Shown here piece by piece: positions 14,162 through 22,014 of a stretch of 26,357 nucleotides of DNA. The stretch spans positions 1-26,357 of the forward strand of contig CAYRQM010000025.1 in NCBI GenBank assembly GCA_964426415.1, read 5' to 3'. This DNA comes from UBA3792 sp964426415. Lineage in GTDB: Bacteria > Bacillota > Clostridia > Christensenellales > CAG-138. A program made the position numbers and the translations under genes. The notes under the pieces were generated by a model. The model ran no database searches. It saw only the letters and a list, made by a program, of their open reading frames with translations, and was not told the origin of the DNA. The first letter of the stretch is position 1, and each line of letters starts with the position of its first letter.

Positions 14162-15196
14162 ATGGCAAAGCTATACTTTCGTTACGGCGCGATGGGTTCC
14201 AGCAAGACGGCAAACGCCATCATGGTCAAGTACAACTATTGGGAGCGCGGCAAAAACGCCATTCTGCTCAAGCCCTCTGTGGACACCCGCGACGGCACAC
14301 ACCGCATTTGGTCGCGCTGCGGGCTGGAGGACGAATGCATCGTGATGGACGATCTGGATATGGAGCTGGTCGCCCAACACGCCTACGACTGCCTGATCGT
14401 GGACGAGGCGCAGTTTTTGCGCAAGGATCAGGTCGAACAGCTCATCAAAATCGTAGACGACTACGACACGCCCGTCATTTGCTACGGGCTGAAAACCGAT
14501 TTTCAAGGCAATTTCTTCGAGGGCAGCTATTGGCTTTTGGCGCGTGCCGACGCCATAGAAGAAGTCAAAACCATCTGTTGGTGCGGCAGGAAAGCCACCC
14601 ACAACGGCCGTTTGGACGGCAAGGGCAGCATCACCAAGGTGGGCGAACAGGTCGTGCTGGGCGCCAACGACAAGTACATCGGACTGTGCCGCAAGCATTG
14701 GTATCTGGGCGATCCGGGGCCCGATCTGCGCACGCCCGACAACCAAAAATTAAACGGCGATACGCCGAAAGAAAGGAATGCTGTTATGAACTTCCGTACC
14801 AAATGCCCCAAGTGCGGTGCAATCGTGCAAACGAACGTGCTGAACACCCTCACCTGTCGTGACTGCAAGACTTCCTTCACCGTTCCCCAACCGTGCGGAC
14901 TTTTGCGCCTGTACCGCATGGGCAATTTCATGGGCTCCGCCGCCGCGTTCGGCGTGTACATCAACGAGCAGCCCATCGGCTACATCGGCAACCGTGAATC
15001 GCTTGCCTTCCCGCTGCCCTACGGCACATACCAGCTGCATCTGCGTGCAAAGGGACAGCCCACCCGCACCGAAACGCCCACCATGATCACGCTCTCGCCT
15101 GCCCAGCCCGTCTCCTGCTGGAAGGTTTCCATCGAGACCGGCATGTGGAAGAGCCGCCTCAATCTGACGCCTGCGCCCGAAAGCGAAATGCCGTAG
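14162..15196 (+). CDS. tdk: Thymidine kinase fused to a zinc-ribbon/DUF2846-like domain
   Basis: A 344-residue protein. Residues 1-196 are a complete type II thymidine kinase, which phosphorylates thymidine to dTMP for salvage: P-loop 'GAMGSSKT' (9-16), catalytic Glu in 'DEAQF' (E82), lasso region about 144-170, and zinc ligands C139/C141 with C176/H179. Residues 209-344 hold a zinc ribbon ('CPKCG' 215-219, 'CRDC' 232-235) and a beta-rich domain ('AAFGVYINEQPIGYI', 'FPLPYGTYQLHL') resembling DUF2846-type domains. TK proteins usually end near 195-205, so the tail is extra. The ATG at 14162 follows AAGGGGG. M209 has its own GAAAGGA site. Removing one A from the A5 run at 14745-14749 would place a TAA right after residue 196. 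The TK call is certain; whether the fusion is natural is not. Confidence 0.88.
   Translation: MAKLYFRYGAMGSSKTANAIMVKYNYWERGKNAILLKPSVDTRDGTHRIWSRCGLEDECIVMDDLDMELVAQHAYDCLIVDEAQFLRKDQVEQLIKIVDDYDTPVICYGLKTDFQGNFFEGSYWLLARADAIEEVKTICWCGRKATHNGRLDGKGSITKVGEQVVLGANDKYIGLCRKHWYLGDPGPDLRTPDNQKLNGDTPKERNAVMNFRTKCPKCGAIVQTNVLNTLTCRDCKTSFTVPQPCGLLRLYRMGNFMGSAAAFGVYINEQPIGYIGNRESLAFPLPYGTYQLHLRAKGQPTRTETPTMITLSPAQPVSCWKVSIETGMWKSRLNLTPAPESEMP
14771..14788 (+). promoter_or_regulatory. Internal ribosome binding site and start codon in the TK fusion
   Basis: GAAAGGA (14771-14777) lies 8 bases before an in-frame ATG (14786-14788), exactly at the junction between the kinase and the zinc-ribbon domain. 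Translation from here would give a separate 136-residue protein. It looks like the relic, or the working start, of an independent gene. Confidence 0.55.
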
Positions 15197-15277
15197 GCAC
15201 GCGGATACGTTTTTTGAAAGGGACGCAATCGTGCCCCCTGTTGTTTTGCGCTTTGAGGAAGGGTCTGGCGTGTAAGC

Positions 15278-15320
15278 GGGAGATTCTTCCTCGCTATCGC
15301 TTCGTCAGAATGACAACGGG
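15278..15320 (-). repeat. Dispersed intergenic repeat element, copy A (inverted)
   Basis: Read on the minus strand this carries GTCATTCTGA followed, after a purine-rich linker, by GAAGAATCTC, the hallmark ends of a short intergenic repeat seen in many bacterial genomes. It is in the opposite orientation to copy B about 100 bases away. The 15197-15513 spacer holds no supported gene. Confidence 0.6.
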
Positions 15321-15388
15321 GGCGCGACGGGTCTTGCGTGGACGCTCTGAAAATCAAAATGACGGCAGCGCCGTCATACCCATAATTC

Positions 15389-15420
15389 CTTCATTTCTTC
15401 ATTTCTTCATTTCTTCATTC
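15389..15420 (+). repeat. Tandem 8-base repeat
   Basis: Four consecutive units of CTTCATTT, the last ending in C, span 32 bases in the spacer between the thymidine kinase gene and the lysine operon. It is a simple microsatellite-like tract, and its copy number may vary. A small hairpin, ATGACGGC-AGC-GCCGTCAT, sits just before it at 15359-15377. Confidence 0.85.
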
Positions 15421-15477
15421 CCCTTGTCATCCTGAGGCAAAGCCGAAGGATCTCGCGGGTAAGCTGCACGCGAGATC
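15420..15477 (+). repeat. Dispersed intergenic repeat element, copy B, with terminal hairpin
   Basis: This begins with TTGTCATCCTGAGG and continues to GAAGGATCTC, the same frame of conserved ends as copy A. It finishes in a perfect 9-bp inverted repeat, GATCTCGCG (15449-15457) and CGCGAGATC (15469-15477), with an 11-base loop. There is no T-tract, so it is not a typical terminator. Confidence 0.6.
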
Positions 15478-15513
15478 ACGGCGCGGGAAGGCGTTGTAGG
15501 ATATTTGCGCACC

Positions 15514-15561
15514 AAAAAGCACGCAGCCCCGTGCATATGCGGAGTTGCGTGCTTTCTTTTT
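15514..15561 (-). terminator. Terminator of the lysine-butyrate operon
   Basis: On the minus strand AAAGCACGCA and TGCGTGCTTT form a 10-bp stem around a 20-base interior, which itself has some pairing (GCATATGC). It is followed by further T residues. It begins a few bases after the hbd stop codon and ends the nine-gene operon. Confidence 0.85.
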
Positions 15562-16394
15562 CAGTACGTATAAAAGCCCTTGCCGGATTTCTTGCCCAGC
15601 TCCCCCGCCTGCACCATCGTACAGAGCAGCGGATGCGGGGCGTATTTGGCGTCGTGGAATTGGGCTTCCAACACCTGCATGATGGCAAGCACCACATCCA
15701 GCCCAATCAGATCGCCCAGTGCGAGCGGCCCCATGGGGAAGTTCGCGCCAAGCTGCATGGCGGTGTCGATGTCCTTCGCGCTTGCGACGCCGTCCGCATA
15801 GACGCCGATGGCTTCGTTGATCATGGGAATCAGCACGCGATTGACCACGAACCCCGCCCGATCCTGCACGCGCACGGGCGTTTTGCCAATCTGTTGGGCG
15901 ATGGCAACGGCTTTGTCAACCGTTTCGGCAGGCGTTTGTGCGCCCGCAACGATTTCCACCAGCTGCATCACCGGTGCGGGATTGAAAAAGTGCATCCCCA
16001 CCAAGGGGCGCTTTAAGCCCTTCCCGATCTCGGTGACGGAAAGGGACGAGGTGTTGGTGGCAAACAGGCAGGCGGGCTTCGTCAGCGCGTCCAGCGCCGC
16101 AAAGGTCGCTTGCTTGACGGCAAGGTTTTCGATGGCTGCCTCTACAATCAAATCGCAGTCGGCGCAAATGTCGCGCACGCCCGTTTCGATGCGGGCAAGG
16201 ATGGCGTCCGCCTCCGCTGCGGTCATTTTCTCACGTGCGACGCGCTTTTGCAGCCCTTGGGCGATGCGTGCCTTGCCCCGTGCGGCAAGCTCTTCGTTGA
16301 TGTCGCACAAACAGACGGTGAACCCCTCTTGCTTTGCAAAGGCTTGGGCGATGCCCGCGCCCATGGTGCCTGCGCCAATGACGCCTACTTGCAT
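15561..16394 (-). CDS. hbd: 3-hydroxybutyryl-CoA dehydrogenase
   Basis: A 277-residue enzyme, close to the usual ~280, that reduces acetoacetyl-CoA to 3-hydroxybutyryl-CoA with NAD(P)H. It has a Rossmann motif 'GAGTMGAGIA' (7-16), a catalytic His135 in 'GMHFFNPAP', Glu147 in 'LVEIV', Asn185 in 'VVNR', and the C-terminal 'GPLALGDLIGLD' and 'GKKSGKGFY' blocks of the family. AGGAGG lies upstream of the ATG, and an 11-base gap separates it from crt. It is the last gene of the operon. With Thl and Crt it links acetyl-CoA or acetoacetyl-CoA to crotonyl-CoA. Confidence 0.96.
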   Translation of the reverse strand: MQVGVIGAGTMGAGIAQAFAKQEGFTVCLCDINEELAARGKARIAQGLQKRVAREKMTAAEADAILARIETGVRDICADCDLIVEAAIENLAVKQATFAALDALTKPACLFATNTSSLSVTEIGKGLKRPLVGMHFFNPAPVMQLVEIVAGAQTPAETVDKAVAIAQQIGKTPVRVQDRAGFVVNRVLIPMINEAIGVYADGVASAKDIDTAMQLGANFPMGPLALGDLIGLDVVLAIMQVLEAQFHDAKYAPHPLLCTMVQAGELGKKSGKGFYTY

Positions 16395-16405
16395 GGTATT
16401 GCCTC

Positions 16406-17182
16406 CTATCGATTGATAAACTGCTTGTCCTTGCGGCGCTCCAAAAACGCCGTCATGCCCTCGCGCTGGTCGTGGGTTTCGAAGCAGTCGCCAAACGCCT
16501 GCCCTTCCACCTGAATCGCATAATCCAGCGGCGAATCGTAGCCCTCGTTGATGGCGCGCTTCGCGTTGCGCACGGCGATGGGTGCGTTGGCGGCGATGCG
16601 CCGGGCGAGCTTAAGCGCCTCTGTCATCAGCTCCGCCTGCGGGAACACATGGTTCACAAGCCCCATCCGTTCCGCTTCCGCCGCCGTGATGGTCGTTGCG
16701 GCATAAATCAGCTCCTTTGCGCGGCTGGAGCCAACCAACCGTGCCAGCCGCTGCGTGCCGCCAAAGCCCGGAATGATGCCAATCCCCGTTTCGGGCTGCC
16801 CGAATACGGCATTGTCGCTGCAAACGCAAAAATCGCAGCACATGGCAAGCTCGCATCCGCCGCCCAGCGCGAAGCCGTTGACGGCGGCAATCACCGGAAT
16901 CGGCAGCAGCTCGATGCGGCGAAAGACCTCGTTGCCGCGCTCGCCAAACCGTGCCGCCTGCGCCTTGGACATCTCTTTCATTTGGGCGATGTCCGCGCCT
17001 GCCACAAATGCCTTCTCGCCTGCGCCCGTCACAATCAACACCCGCACGGCGTCAAAATCCACACGGCTCAGCACCGCGTCCAGCTCGTTGAGGACTTGGC
17101 GATTGAGCGCGTTCAGCGCCTCCTGCCGATCGATGGTGATGACGCCGATGGCGTCGCTGACCGCATATCGTACCGTTCCCAT
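16406..17182 (-). CDS. crt: Enoyl-CoA hydratase / 3-hydroxybutyryl-CoA dehydratase (crotonase)
   Basis: A 258-residue crotonase-fold enzyme that dehydrates 3-hydroxybutyryl-CoA to crotonyl-CoA. The oxyanion-hole and catalytic region 'ALGGGCELAM' carries Glu111, and 'FGQPETGIGIIPGFGGTQRL' carries Glu131, so both catalytic glutamates of short-chain hydratases are present. 'AFVAGADIAQM' (59-68) is the other oxyanion segment. AAAGGAG precedes the ATG and the gap to thl is 18 bases. Its place between thl and hbd argues for a role in butyrate formation rather than general fatty-acid oxidation. Confidence 0.95.
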   Translation of the reverse strand: MGTVRYAVSDAIGVITIDRQEALNALNRQVLNELDAVLSRVDFDAVRVLIVTGAGEKAFVAGADIAQMKEMSKAQAARFGERGNEVFRRIELLPIPVIAAVNGFALGGGCELAMCCDFCVCSDNAVFGQPETGIGIIPGFGGTQRLARLVGSSRAKELIYAATTITAAEAERMGLVNHVFPQAELMTEALKLARRIAANAPIAVRNAKRAINEGYDSPLDYAIQVEGQAFGDCFETHDQREGMTAFLERRKDKQFINR

Positions 17183-17200
17183 TCCCCTTCTCCTTTTGCG

Positions 17201-18379
17201 TTATTCTCGCTCCACGATGGTGGAACAGCCCATGCCGCCGCCGATGCACAGCGTGGCAAGCCCGCGTTTTGCGTCCCGCTTTTGCATTTCGTGCAGCAGC
17301 GTGACCAAGATGCGACAGCCCGATGCACCCACCGGATGCCCCAACGCAATGGCGCCGCCGCTGACGTTGAGCTTTTCGGGATCCAGCTGCAATTCACGCG
17401 CCACCGCCAAAGACTGCGCGGCAAACGCTTCGTTCGCTTCGTATAAATCGAAATCGGCAACGGTCAAATTGTTGCGAGTAAAGAGCTTTTTGGTGGACGC
17501 CACGGGCCCGATGCCCATGATGGCAGGGTCGACGCCCGCGATGGTACCGTCGATCCAAGTCGCCATCGGCTTGACGCCAAGCCGCTTTGCCGTGCTCTCG
17601 CGCAGCACCACGACCGCCGCCGCCGCGTCGTTGATGGCGGAGGAATTGGCTGCCGTCACCACGCCGTCCGCCAAGAACGCGGGACGCAGCCGTGCAATGC
17701 CTTCCACCGTAGAACCGAACCGCGGATTCTCGTCGGTGTCGAACACGATGGTTTCTTTCTTTTTGCGCACGGTGATGGGGACGATCTCGTCGCAAAACTT
17801 ACCCGCCTTGATCGCCGCCTCCGCCTTGTTTTGGCTATGCACCGAAAACGCGTCCAGCTCGGCGCGGGTAAGCCCCCACCGCGCTGCGATGTTTTCTGCC
17901 GTGATGCCCATGTGGTACTGCCCGAACGCGTCGGTCAGCGCGTCGTTGACCATGGAATCGACCAGCGTGGCGTTGCCCATGCGATAGCCGAACCGTGCGC
18001 CGCTTTGCACATAGGGCGCTGCCGACATATTTTCGGCGCCGCCCGCCACGACCACGTCCGCTTCTCCGCATTGGATGAGCCGTGCCGCCAGATTGACGCT
18101 GTGCAGCCCCGAACCGCACACCACATTGATGGTGACGGCGGGCGTTTCGATGGGCAGCCCTGCGCCGATGGACGCCTGCCGCGCCACGTTCTGCCCCAGT
18201 CCTGCCTGCAGCACGCAGCCCAGCATGACCTGATCGACGTCGCTTGGCGCAATGCCTGCCCGTTCGATTGCCGCACGAATGACCGCCGCGCCCAGCTCTG
18301 CCGTGGGAACGCCGGAAAGCGTGCCGCCCATAGAGCCGATGGCGGTTCTGCACGCGCCTGCCAAAATGATTTTGTCCAT
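17201..18379 (-). CDS. thlA: Acetyl-CoA acetyltransferase (thiolase)
   Basis: A 392-residue biosynthetic-type thiolase, full length, that interconverts two acetyl-CoA and acetoacetyl-CoA. Active-site residues are visible: Cys88 in 'NVVCGSGLHS', His348 in 'GHPVGASGCR' and Cys378 in 'CIGGGMG'; 'NEAFAAQ' is also present. AAGGAGG lies upstream of the ATG. Within the lysine operon it can thiolyse acetoacetyl-CoA formed from the acetoacetate released by Kce. It can also run forward toward butyrate with Crt and Hbd. The gap to kamE is 11 bases. Confidence 0.96.
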   Translation of the reverse strand: MDKIILAGACRTAIGSMGGTLSGVPTAELGAAVIRAAIERAGIAPSDVDQVMLGCVLQAGLGQNVARQASIGAGLPIETPAVTINVVCGSGLHSVNLAARLIQCGEADVVVAGGAENMSAAPYVQSGARFGYRMGNATLVDSMVNDALTDAFGQYHMGITAENIAARWGLTRAELDAFSVHSQNKAEAAIKAGKFCDEIVPITVRKKKETIVFDTDENPRFGSTVEGIARLRPAFLADGVVTAANSSAINDAAAAVVVLRESTAKRLGVKPMATWIDGTIAGVDPAIMGIGPVASTKKLFTRNNLTVADFDLYEANEAFAAQSLAVARELQLDPEKLNVSGGAIALGHPVGASGCRILVTLLHEMQKRDAKRGLATLCIGGGMGCSTIVERE

Positions 18380-18390
18380 AGGGAACCTCC

Positions 18391-19179
18391 TTATTTTATG
18401 CCGCGTCGAACCATCTCGGTGACGGCAAACGAAGCGGTGTCCTCTGCGTATTTCTTGGGGCCAAACCCCGCGTCATAGCCCAATTCCTTGGCAAGCTCGT
18501 GGGTGATGCGCGCACCGCCGCAAATCAGTACGAAGCGGCTGCGCAGACCCTCTGCCTCTAAAAGCTCGACCAGCTCGGTCAGGTTTTGAATGTGAATGTC
18601 CTTTTGCGTGACCGTTTGCGACACCAGCAGCACGTCGGCGTTTAACTCCACCGCCTTTTGGATGAAGTCGGCGTTGCGCACCTGCGCGCCCAGATTGTAC
18701 GCGTCGATCATCTCGTAGCGCTCCAGCCCGTAATGCCCTGCGAAGCCCTTGCGGTTCATGATGGCATCGATGCCCACGGTGTGGGCGTCCGTGCCGGTGG
18801 ATGCGCCCACCATCACAATCTTGCGGCCAAAGTGCGCACGAATGAACGCATTGATTTCCTCCATGCTCATCACATCGTTTTGCACCGTCTGCACCCGAAT
18901 GTTGGCGTAATCCACCGTATGGGTGCAGGAGCCGTAGACTACATAGAACGTGAACGCATCGTCCAGCCGTTGGTTGTACGCCACGTTCGGCTCGGCAATG
19001 CCCATCTTGCGCGCCAAGACCCGCGCCGCCTCCATGCCTCTTTCGTCGTCGTGCACGGGCAGCGTAAAGGAAAGCTGCACCTTGCCGTCGTTCATCGTGT
19101 CGCCATAGGCTTTGAGCTTGGAAGGATCCAGCGTTTGGTCGAAGGAACGGTCGCCCGTATCGTATAAGCCGTTGCTCAT
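18391..19179 (-). CDS. kamE: Beta-lysine 5,6-aminomutase (D-lysine 5,6-aminomutase), beta subunit
   Basis: A 262-residue small subunit of the adenosylcobalamin- and PLP-dependent aminomutase that converts beta-lysine to 3,5-diaminohexanoate. The B12-binding motif DxHxxG is 'DAHTVG' (D131, H133, G136). Lys144 in 'MNRKGFAGHYGLE' matches the PLP lysine; both numbers equal those of the characterised Clostridium sticklandii enzyme. The start at 19179 is chosen because GAGGAGG precedes it and it overlaps the kamD stop as ATGA; a frame opening at 19203 would run into kamD. Subunits KamD and KamE form the functional complex. Confidence 0.96.
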   Translation of the reverse strand: MSNGLYDTGDRSFDQTLDPSKLKAYGDTMNDGKVQLSFTLPVHDDERGMEAARVLARKMGIAEPNVAYNQRLDDAFTFYVVYGSCTHTVDYANIRVQTVQNDVMSMEEINAFIRAHFGRKIVMVGASTGTDAHTVGIDAIMNRKGFAGHYGLERYEMIDAYNLGAQVRNADFIQKAVELNADVLLVSQTVTQKDIHIQNLTELVELLEAEGLRSRFVLICGGARITHELAKELGYDAGFGPKKYAEDTASFAVTEMVRRGIK

Positions 19180-20735
19180 GCGTTTGTTCCTCCTCTCATG
19201 CAAGTGATGAAGGGATTGAAATAGCGTTCTGCCTTTTGCGTAACGCCATTAAGCCCCTTGCCGCCGTCGCGGGGACGCTTGATGTCTGCAAAGGTGCCTT
19301 GCTCCAAGGTGGAAAACAGCCCGTCCCGCTCGATTTGCTCCAGCAGCGCGGCAGCCTTGTCCAGCACCTCGTTGGCACGGGTGTCCATGATGCCGCCCTC
19401 GCGGAAGGTGATGTCGTCGCCCAAATCCTGCATGGTGCGGAAGATGTATTGGGCGTTCTCGATGGCAAGTGCGCGATCCGACATGAACGGCGTATGGATT
19501 GCCTCGGTCAGCATGCCCAAGAGATGCAGCTTTTGATGCGTCATGATCGTCACCATATTGAACAGCGCGTCCTGCACCTGCCCGCGGAAGATGTTGCCCG
19601 TCATAAACTTGGTGGGTGGCATATACTTGAGCGGCGCATTGGGGAAGATTTCGCGTGCCATCTCTGCCTGTGCCAGCTCGTACAAAAACCCGTTTTCGAC
19701 GTTCGGGTCGATCTCAAACGCGTGGCCAAGCCCCTGCTGCTGTTCGGGCAGCCCTGCGCACAGCGCGAACTGCTCGTTGAGAAACTGCGACGCCAGCACG
19801 GTATGGGCTTCCTCCACCGCGTCCGCCGTGGTGAGATAGTTGTCCTCGCCCGTGTTGATGATGACGCCCGCGTAACCGTTGATGACGCGGGAAAAATATT
19901 GATCGACGATGGTGCGCTGCATATTGATGTCGCGGAACAGGATGCCGTACAGCGCGTCGTTGAGCATGACGTCCAAGCGTTCCAGCGCGCCCATTGCGGC
20001 GATTTCGGGCATACACAGCCCGCTGCAGTAGTTGCACAGCCGAATGTAGCGGTGCAGCTCCTCGCCCACTTCGTCCAGTGCGGCGCGCATCAGGCGGAAA
20101 TTCTCCTGCGTGGCATAGGTGCCGCCAAAGCCCTCCGTGGTGGCGCCAAAGGGCACATAGTCCAACAGGCTTTGTCCCGTGGTGCGAATGACGGCGATGA
20201 TGTCGGCGCCTTGCCGCGCCGCCGCCTTGGCTTGGGTGATGTCCTCGAAAATGTTGCCCGTCGCCACGATGACGTACAGGTAGGGGCCCGTCTTATCGCC
20301 ATACGCTTGTAAAAATGCGTCCCGCTTGGCGACGTTTGCGCGAATGCGGGCGCAGGACGCCTCCGCCACGGGAAAGACTGCGCCGCGAATCTCGGCTTCG
20401 GTATGGGGCGCCACCGTCCAAAGGCGCAGCGTGCCGCTGTCGATTTCCTCCGCCAGCGCCTGTGGCGTCTTGCCCGTTTCTGCCATCGCGTTGCCCAGCC
20501 AATACGCCGCGCCGTCCGCCAGCAGTCCTGCGTCCAGCAAGGAATCGACCACCACGTTGGGCAGCGGAACGCCGACGGCATTGACGCCGTCAATCCCAAG
20601 CAGGCGACAGACGGTGCGCTCCACCGTAACGGTGGTGTGCCGATCGATGAACGCTTGGGTGTCCAGCGCCACATGACGCGCCGCGTTGCGGGCGCGATCG
20701 ACCTTCTCCAAATTGAGATGCAGCTTTGCTTCCAT
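19176..20735 (-). CDS. kamD: Beta-lysine 5,6-aminomutase (D-lysine 5,6-aminomutase), alpha subunit
   Basis: A 519-residue large subunit, the usual length for the family, forming the TIM-barrel that holds substrate and cofactors and pairs with KamE. The N-terminus 'MEAKLHLNLEKVDRARNAA' and blocks such as 'TTEGFGGTYATQENFRLMR' and 'YIRLCNYCSGLCMPEIA' are characteristic. The start at 20735 has AGGAG just upstream and lies 2 bases after the kamA stop. The open frame runs much further, to 21344, but that extension is the out-of-frame shadow of kamA. The stop overlaps kamE. The kamB and kamC genes often found in other lysine operons are not present here. Confidence 0.95.
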   Translation of the reverse strand: MEAKLHLNLEKVDRARNAARHVALDTQAFIDRHTTVTVERTVCRLLGIDGVNAVGVPLPNVVVDSLLDAGLLADGAAYWLGNAMAETGKTPQALAEEIDSGTLRLWTVAPHTEAEIRGAVFPVAEASCARIRANVAKRDAFLQAYGDKTGPYLYVIVATGNIFEDITQAKAAARQGADIIAVIRTTGQSLLDYVPFGATTEGFGGTYATQENFRLMRAALDEVGEELHRYIRLCNYCSGLCMPEIAAMGALERLDVMLNDALYGILFRDINMQRTIVDQYFSRVINGYAGVIINTGEDNYLTTADAVEEAHTVLASQFLNEQFALCAGLPEQQQGLGHAFEIDPNVENGFLYELAQAEMAREIFPNAPLKYMPPTKFMTGNIFRGQVQDALFNMVTIMTHQKLHLLGMLTEAIHTPFMSDRALAIENAQYIFRTMQDLGDDITFREGGIMDTRANEVLDKAAALLEQIERDGLFSTLEQGTFADIKRPRDGGKGLNGVTQKAERYFNPFITCMRGGTNA

Positions 20736-20737
20736 GG

Positions 20738-21991
20738 TTACTCCTGCTCGTGCCGCGTGTTGCGCGCCAAGTCGGCGGGCTCCAGCGACATGCGATTGCC
20801 TTGTTCCAGATTGGCGACGCCAATCAGCTCCTTCTTGCGCGCAGCGGTGCAAACGGGGCAATGACACGTTTCCCGATACGCGGTGGGCTGGGTATAGGTG
20901 GTGATGACGCCTTCGAAGTTGCGCAGCACGACCCGCGACGGCGATTCGGAAATGAGGTATTGCGGCATGACGGGGATTTTGCCGCCGCCGCCCGGCGCGT
21001 CCACCACAAAGGTGGGCACGGCATAGCCGCTGGTGTGTCCCCGCAGCGCCTCGATGATTTCGATGCCCTTGGACACGGGCGTGCGGAAATGCTCCAGCCC
21101 CATAGAAAGATCGCATTGGTAGATGTAGTACGGCCGTACCCGCATCATGACCAGCGCGTGGACAAGCTGCTTTTGCACATGGACGCAGTCGTTCACGCCC
21201 GCCAGCAGCACGGATTGGTTGCCAAGCGGGATGCCCACATCCGCGAGCATGGCGCAGGCTTGCTTGGACTCTGCCGTCACCTCGTTGGGATGATTGAAAT
21301 GGGTGTTCAGCCAAAGCGGATGGAATTCGCGCAGCATGGCGCACAGCGCCGGTGTGATGCGCTGTGGGCAGACCACGGGGGTGCGGCTGCCGATGCGGAT
21401 GATTTCCACATGGGGAATGGCGCGCAGCGCAGTTAAGATGTAGCGCAGCGCATCGTCCTCTAACATCAGCGCGTCGCCGCCCGACAGCAGCACGTCGCGC
21501 ACCTCTTGGTGGCTGCGCACATAGTCGATGCAGCGGTCAATCCGTTCCATGGGCAAAGAACAGTCGTTCTGCCCCGCGAAGCGGCGACGGGTGCAATGCC
21601 TGCAATACATGGCGCAGCGATCGGTCACAAGCAGCAGCACGCGGTCGGGATACCGATGGGTCAGCCCCGGCACGGGAGAATCGGTGTCCTCATGCAGCGG
21701 GTCCAAAAGATCGGCGTCGGCGCGATGCAGCTCTGCCTCGGTGGGTACCGCCTGCATCCGAATCGGGTCGAACGGATCGTCGGGGTCGATCAGCGACAGA
21801 TAGTACGGCGTGATCGCCATGCGCAGCGTGCCCAAGCACGCCTTGACGCCGTCCTCTTCCTCGGGCGTCAGCGCCAGATACGTTTTGAGCTGTTCCAACG
21901 TCTCGATGCGGTGTTCGACCTGCCAATGCCAGTCGTTCCATTGCGCGTCGGGTACGTTGGGAAACAGTGCCTTGCGTCTGCTTTCGTTCAT
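20738..21991 (-). CDS. kamA: L-lysine 2,3-aminomutase
   Basis: A 417-residue radical SAM, PLP-dependent enzyme that converts L-lysine to L-beta-lysine, the first step of lysine fermentation. The iron-sulfur cluster motif CxxxCxxC is 'CAMYCRHC' (C126, C130, C133). The PLP lysine is K338 in 'PGGGGKIPV'. The C-terminal zinc cysteines are C376, C378 and C381 ('CHCPVC'). All sit one residue beyond the numbering of the Clostridium subterminale enzyme. GAAAGGAAG precedes the ATG. It is followed 2 bases later by kamD and preceded 23 bases earlier by kdd. Confidence 0.97.
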   Translation of the reverse strand: MNESRRKALFPNVPDAQWNDWHWQVEHRIETLEQLKTYLALTPEEEDGVKACLGTLRMAITPYYLSLIDPDDPFDPIRMQAVPTEAELHRADADLLDPLHEDTDSPVPGLTHRYPDRVLLLVTDRCAMYCRHCTRRRFAGQNDCSLPMERIDRCIDYVRSHQEVRDVLLSGGDALMLEDDALRYILTALRAIPHVEIIRIGSRTPVVCPQRITPALCAMLREFHPLWLNTHFNHPNEVTAESKQACAMLADVGIPLGNQSVLLAGVNDCVHVQKQLVHALVMMRVRPYYIYQCDLSMGLEHFRTPVSKGIEIIEALRGHTSGYAVPTFVVDAPGGGGKIPVMPQYLISESPSRVVLRNFEGVITTYTQPTAYRETCHCPVCTAARKKELIGVANLEQGNRMSLEPADLARNTRHEQE

Positions 21992-22014
21992 GATGCTTCC
22001 TTTCGTTGGAATGC

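Noticed and set aside
15389..15420. Possible CRISPR-like repeats
   Set aside because: The units are 8 bases, directly abutting, with no spacers; it is a simple tandem repeat.
20736..21344. N-terminal extension of kamD by about 200 codons
   Set aside because: The extension reads kamA out of frame; the ATG at 20735 has a good ribosome binding site and gives the normal family length.
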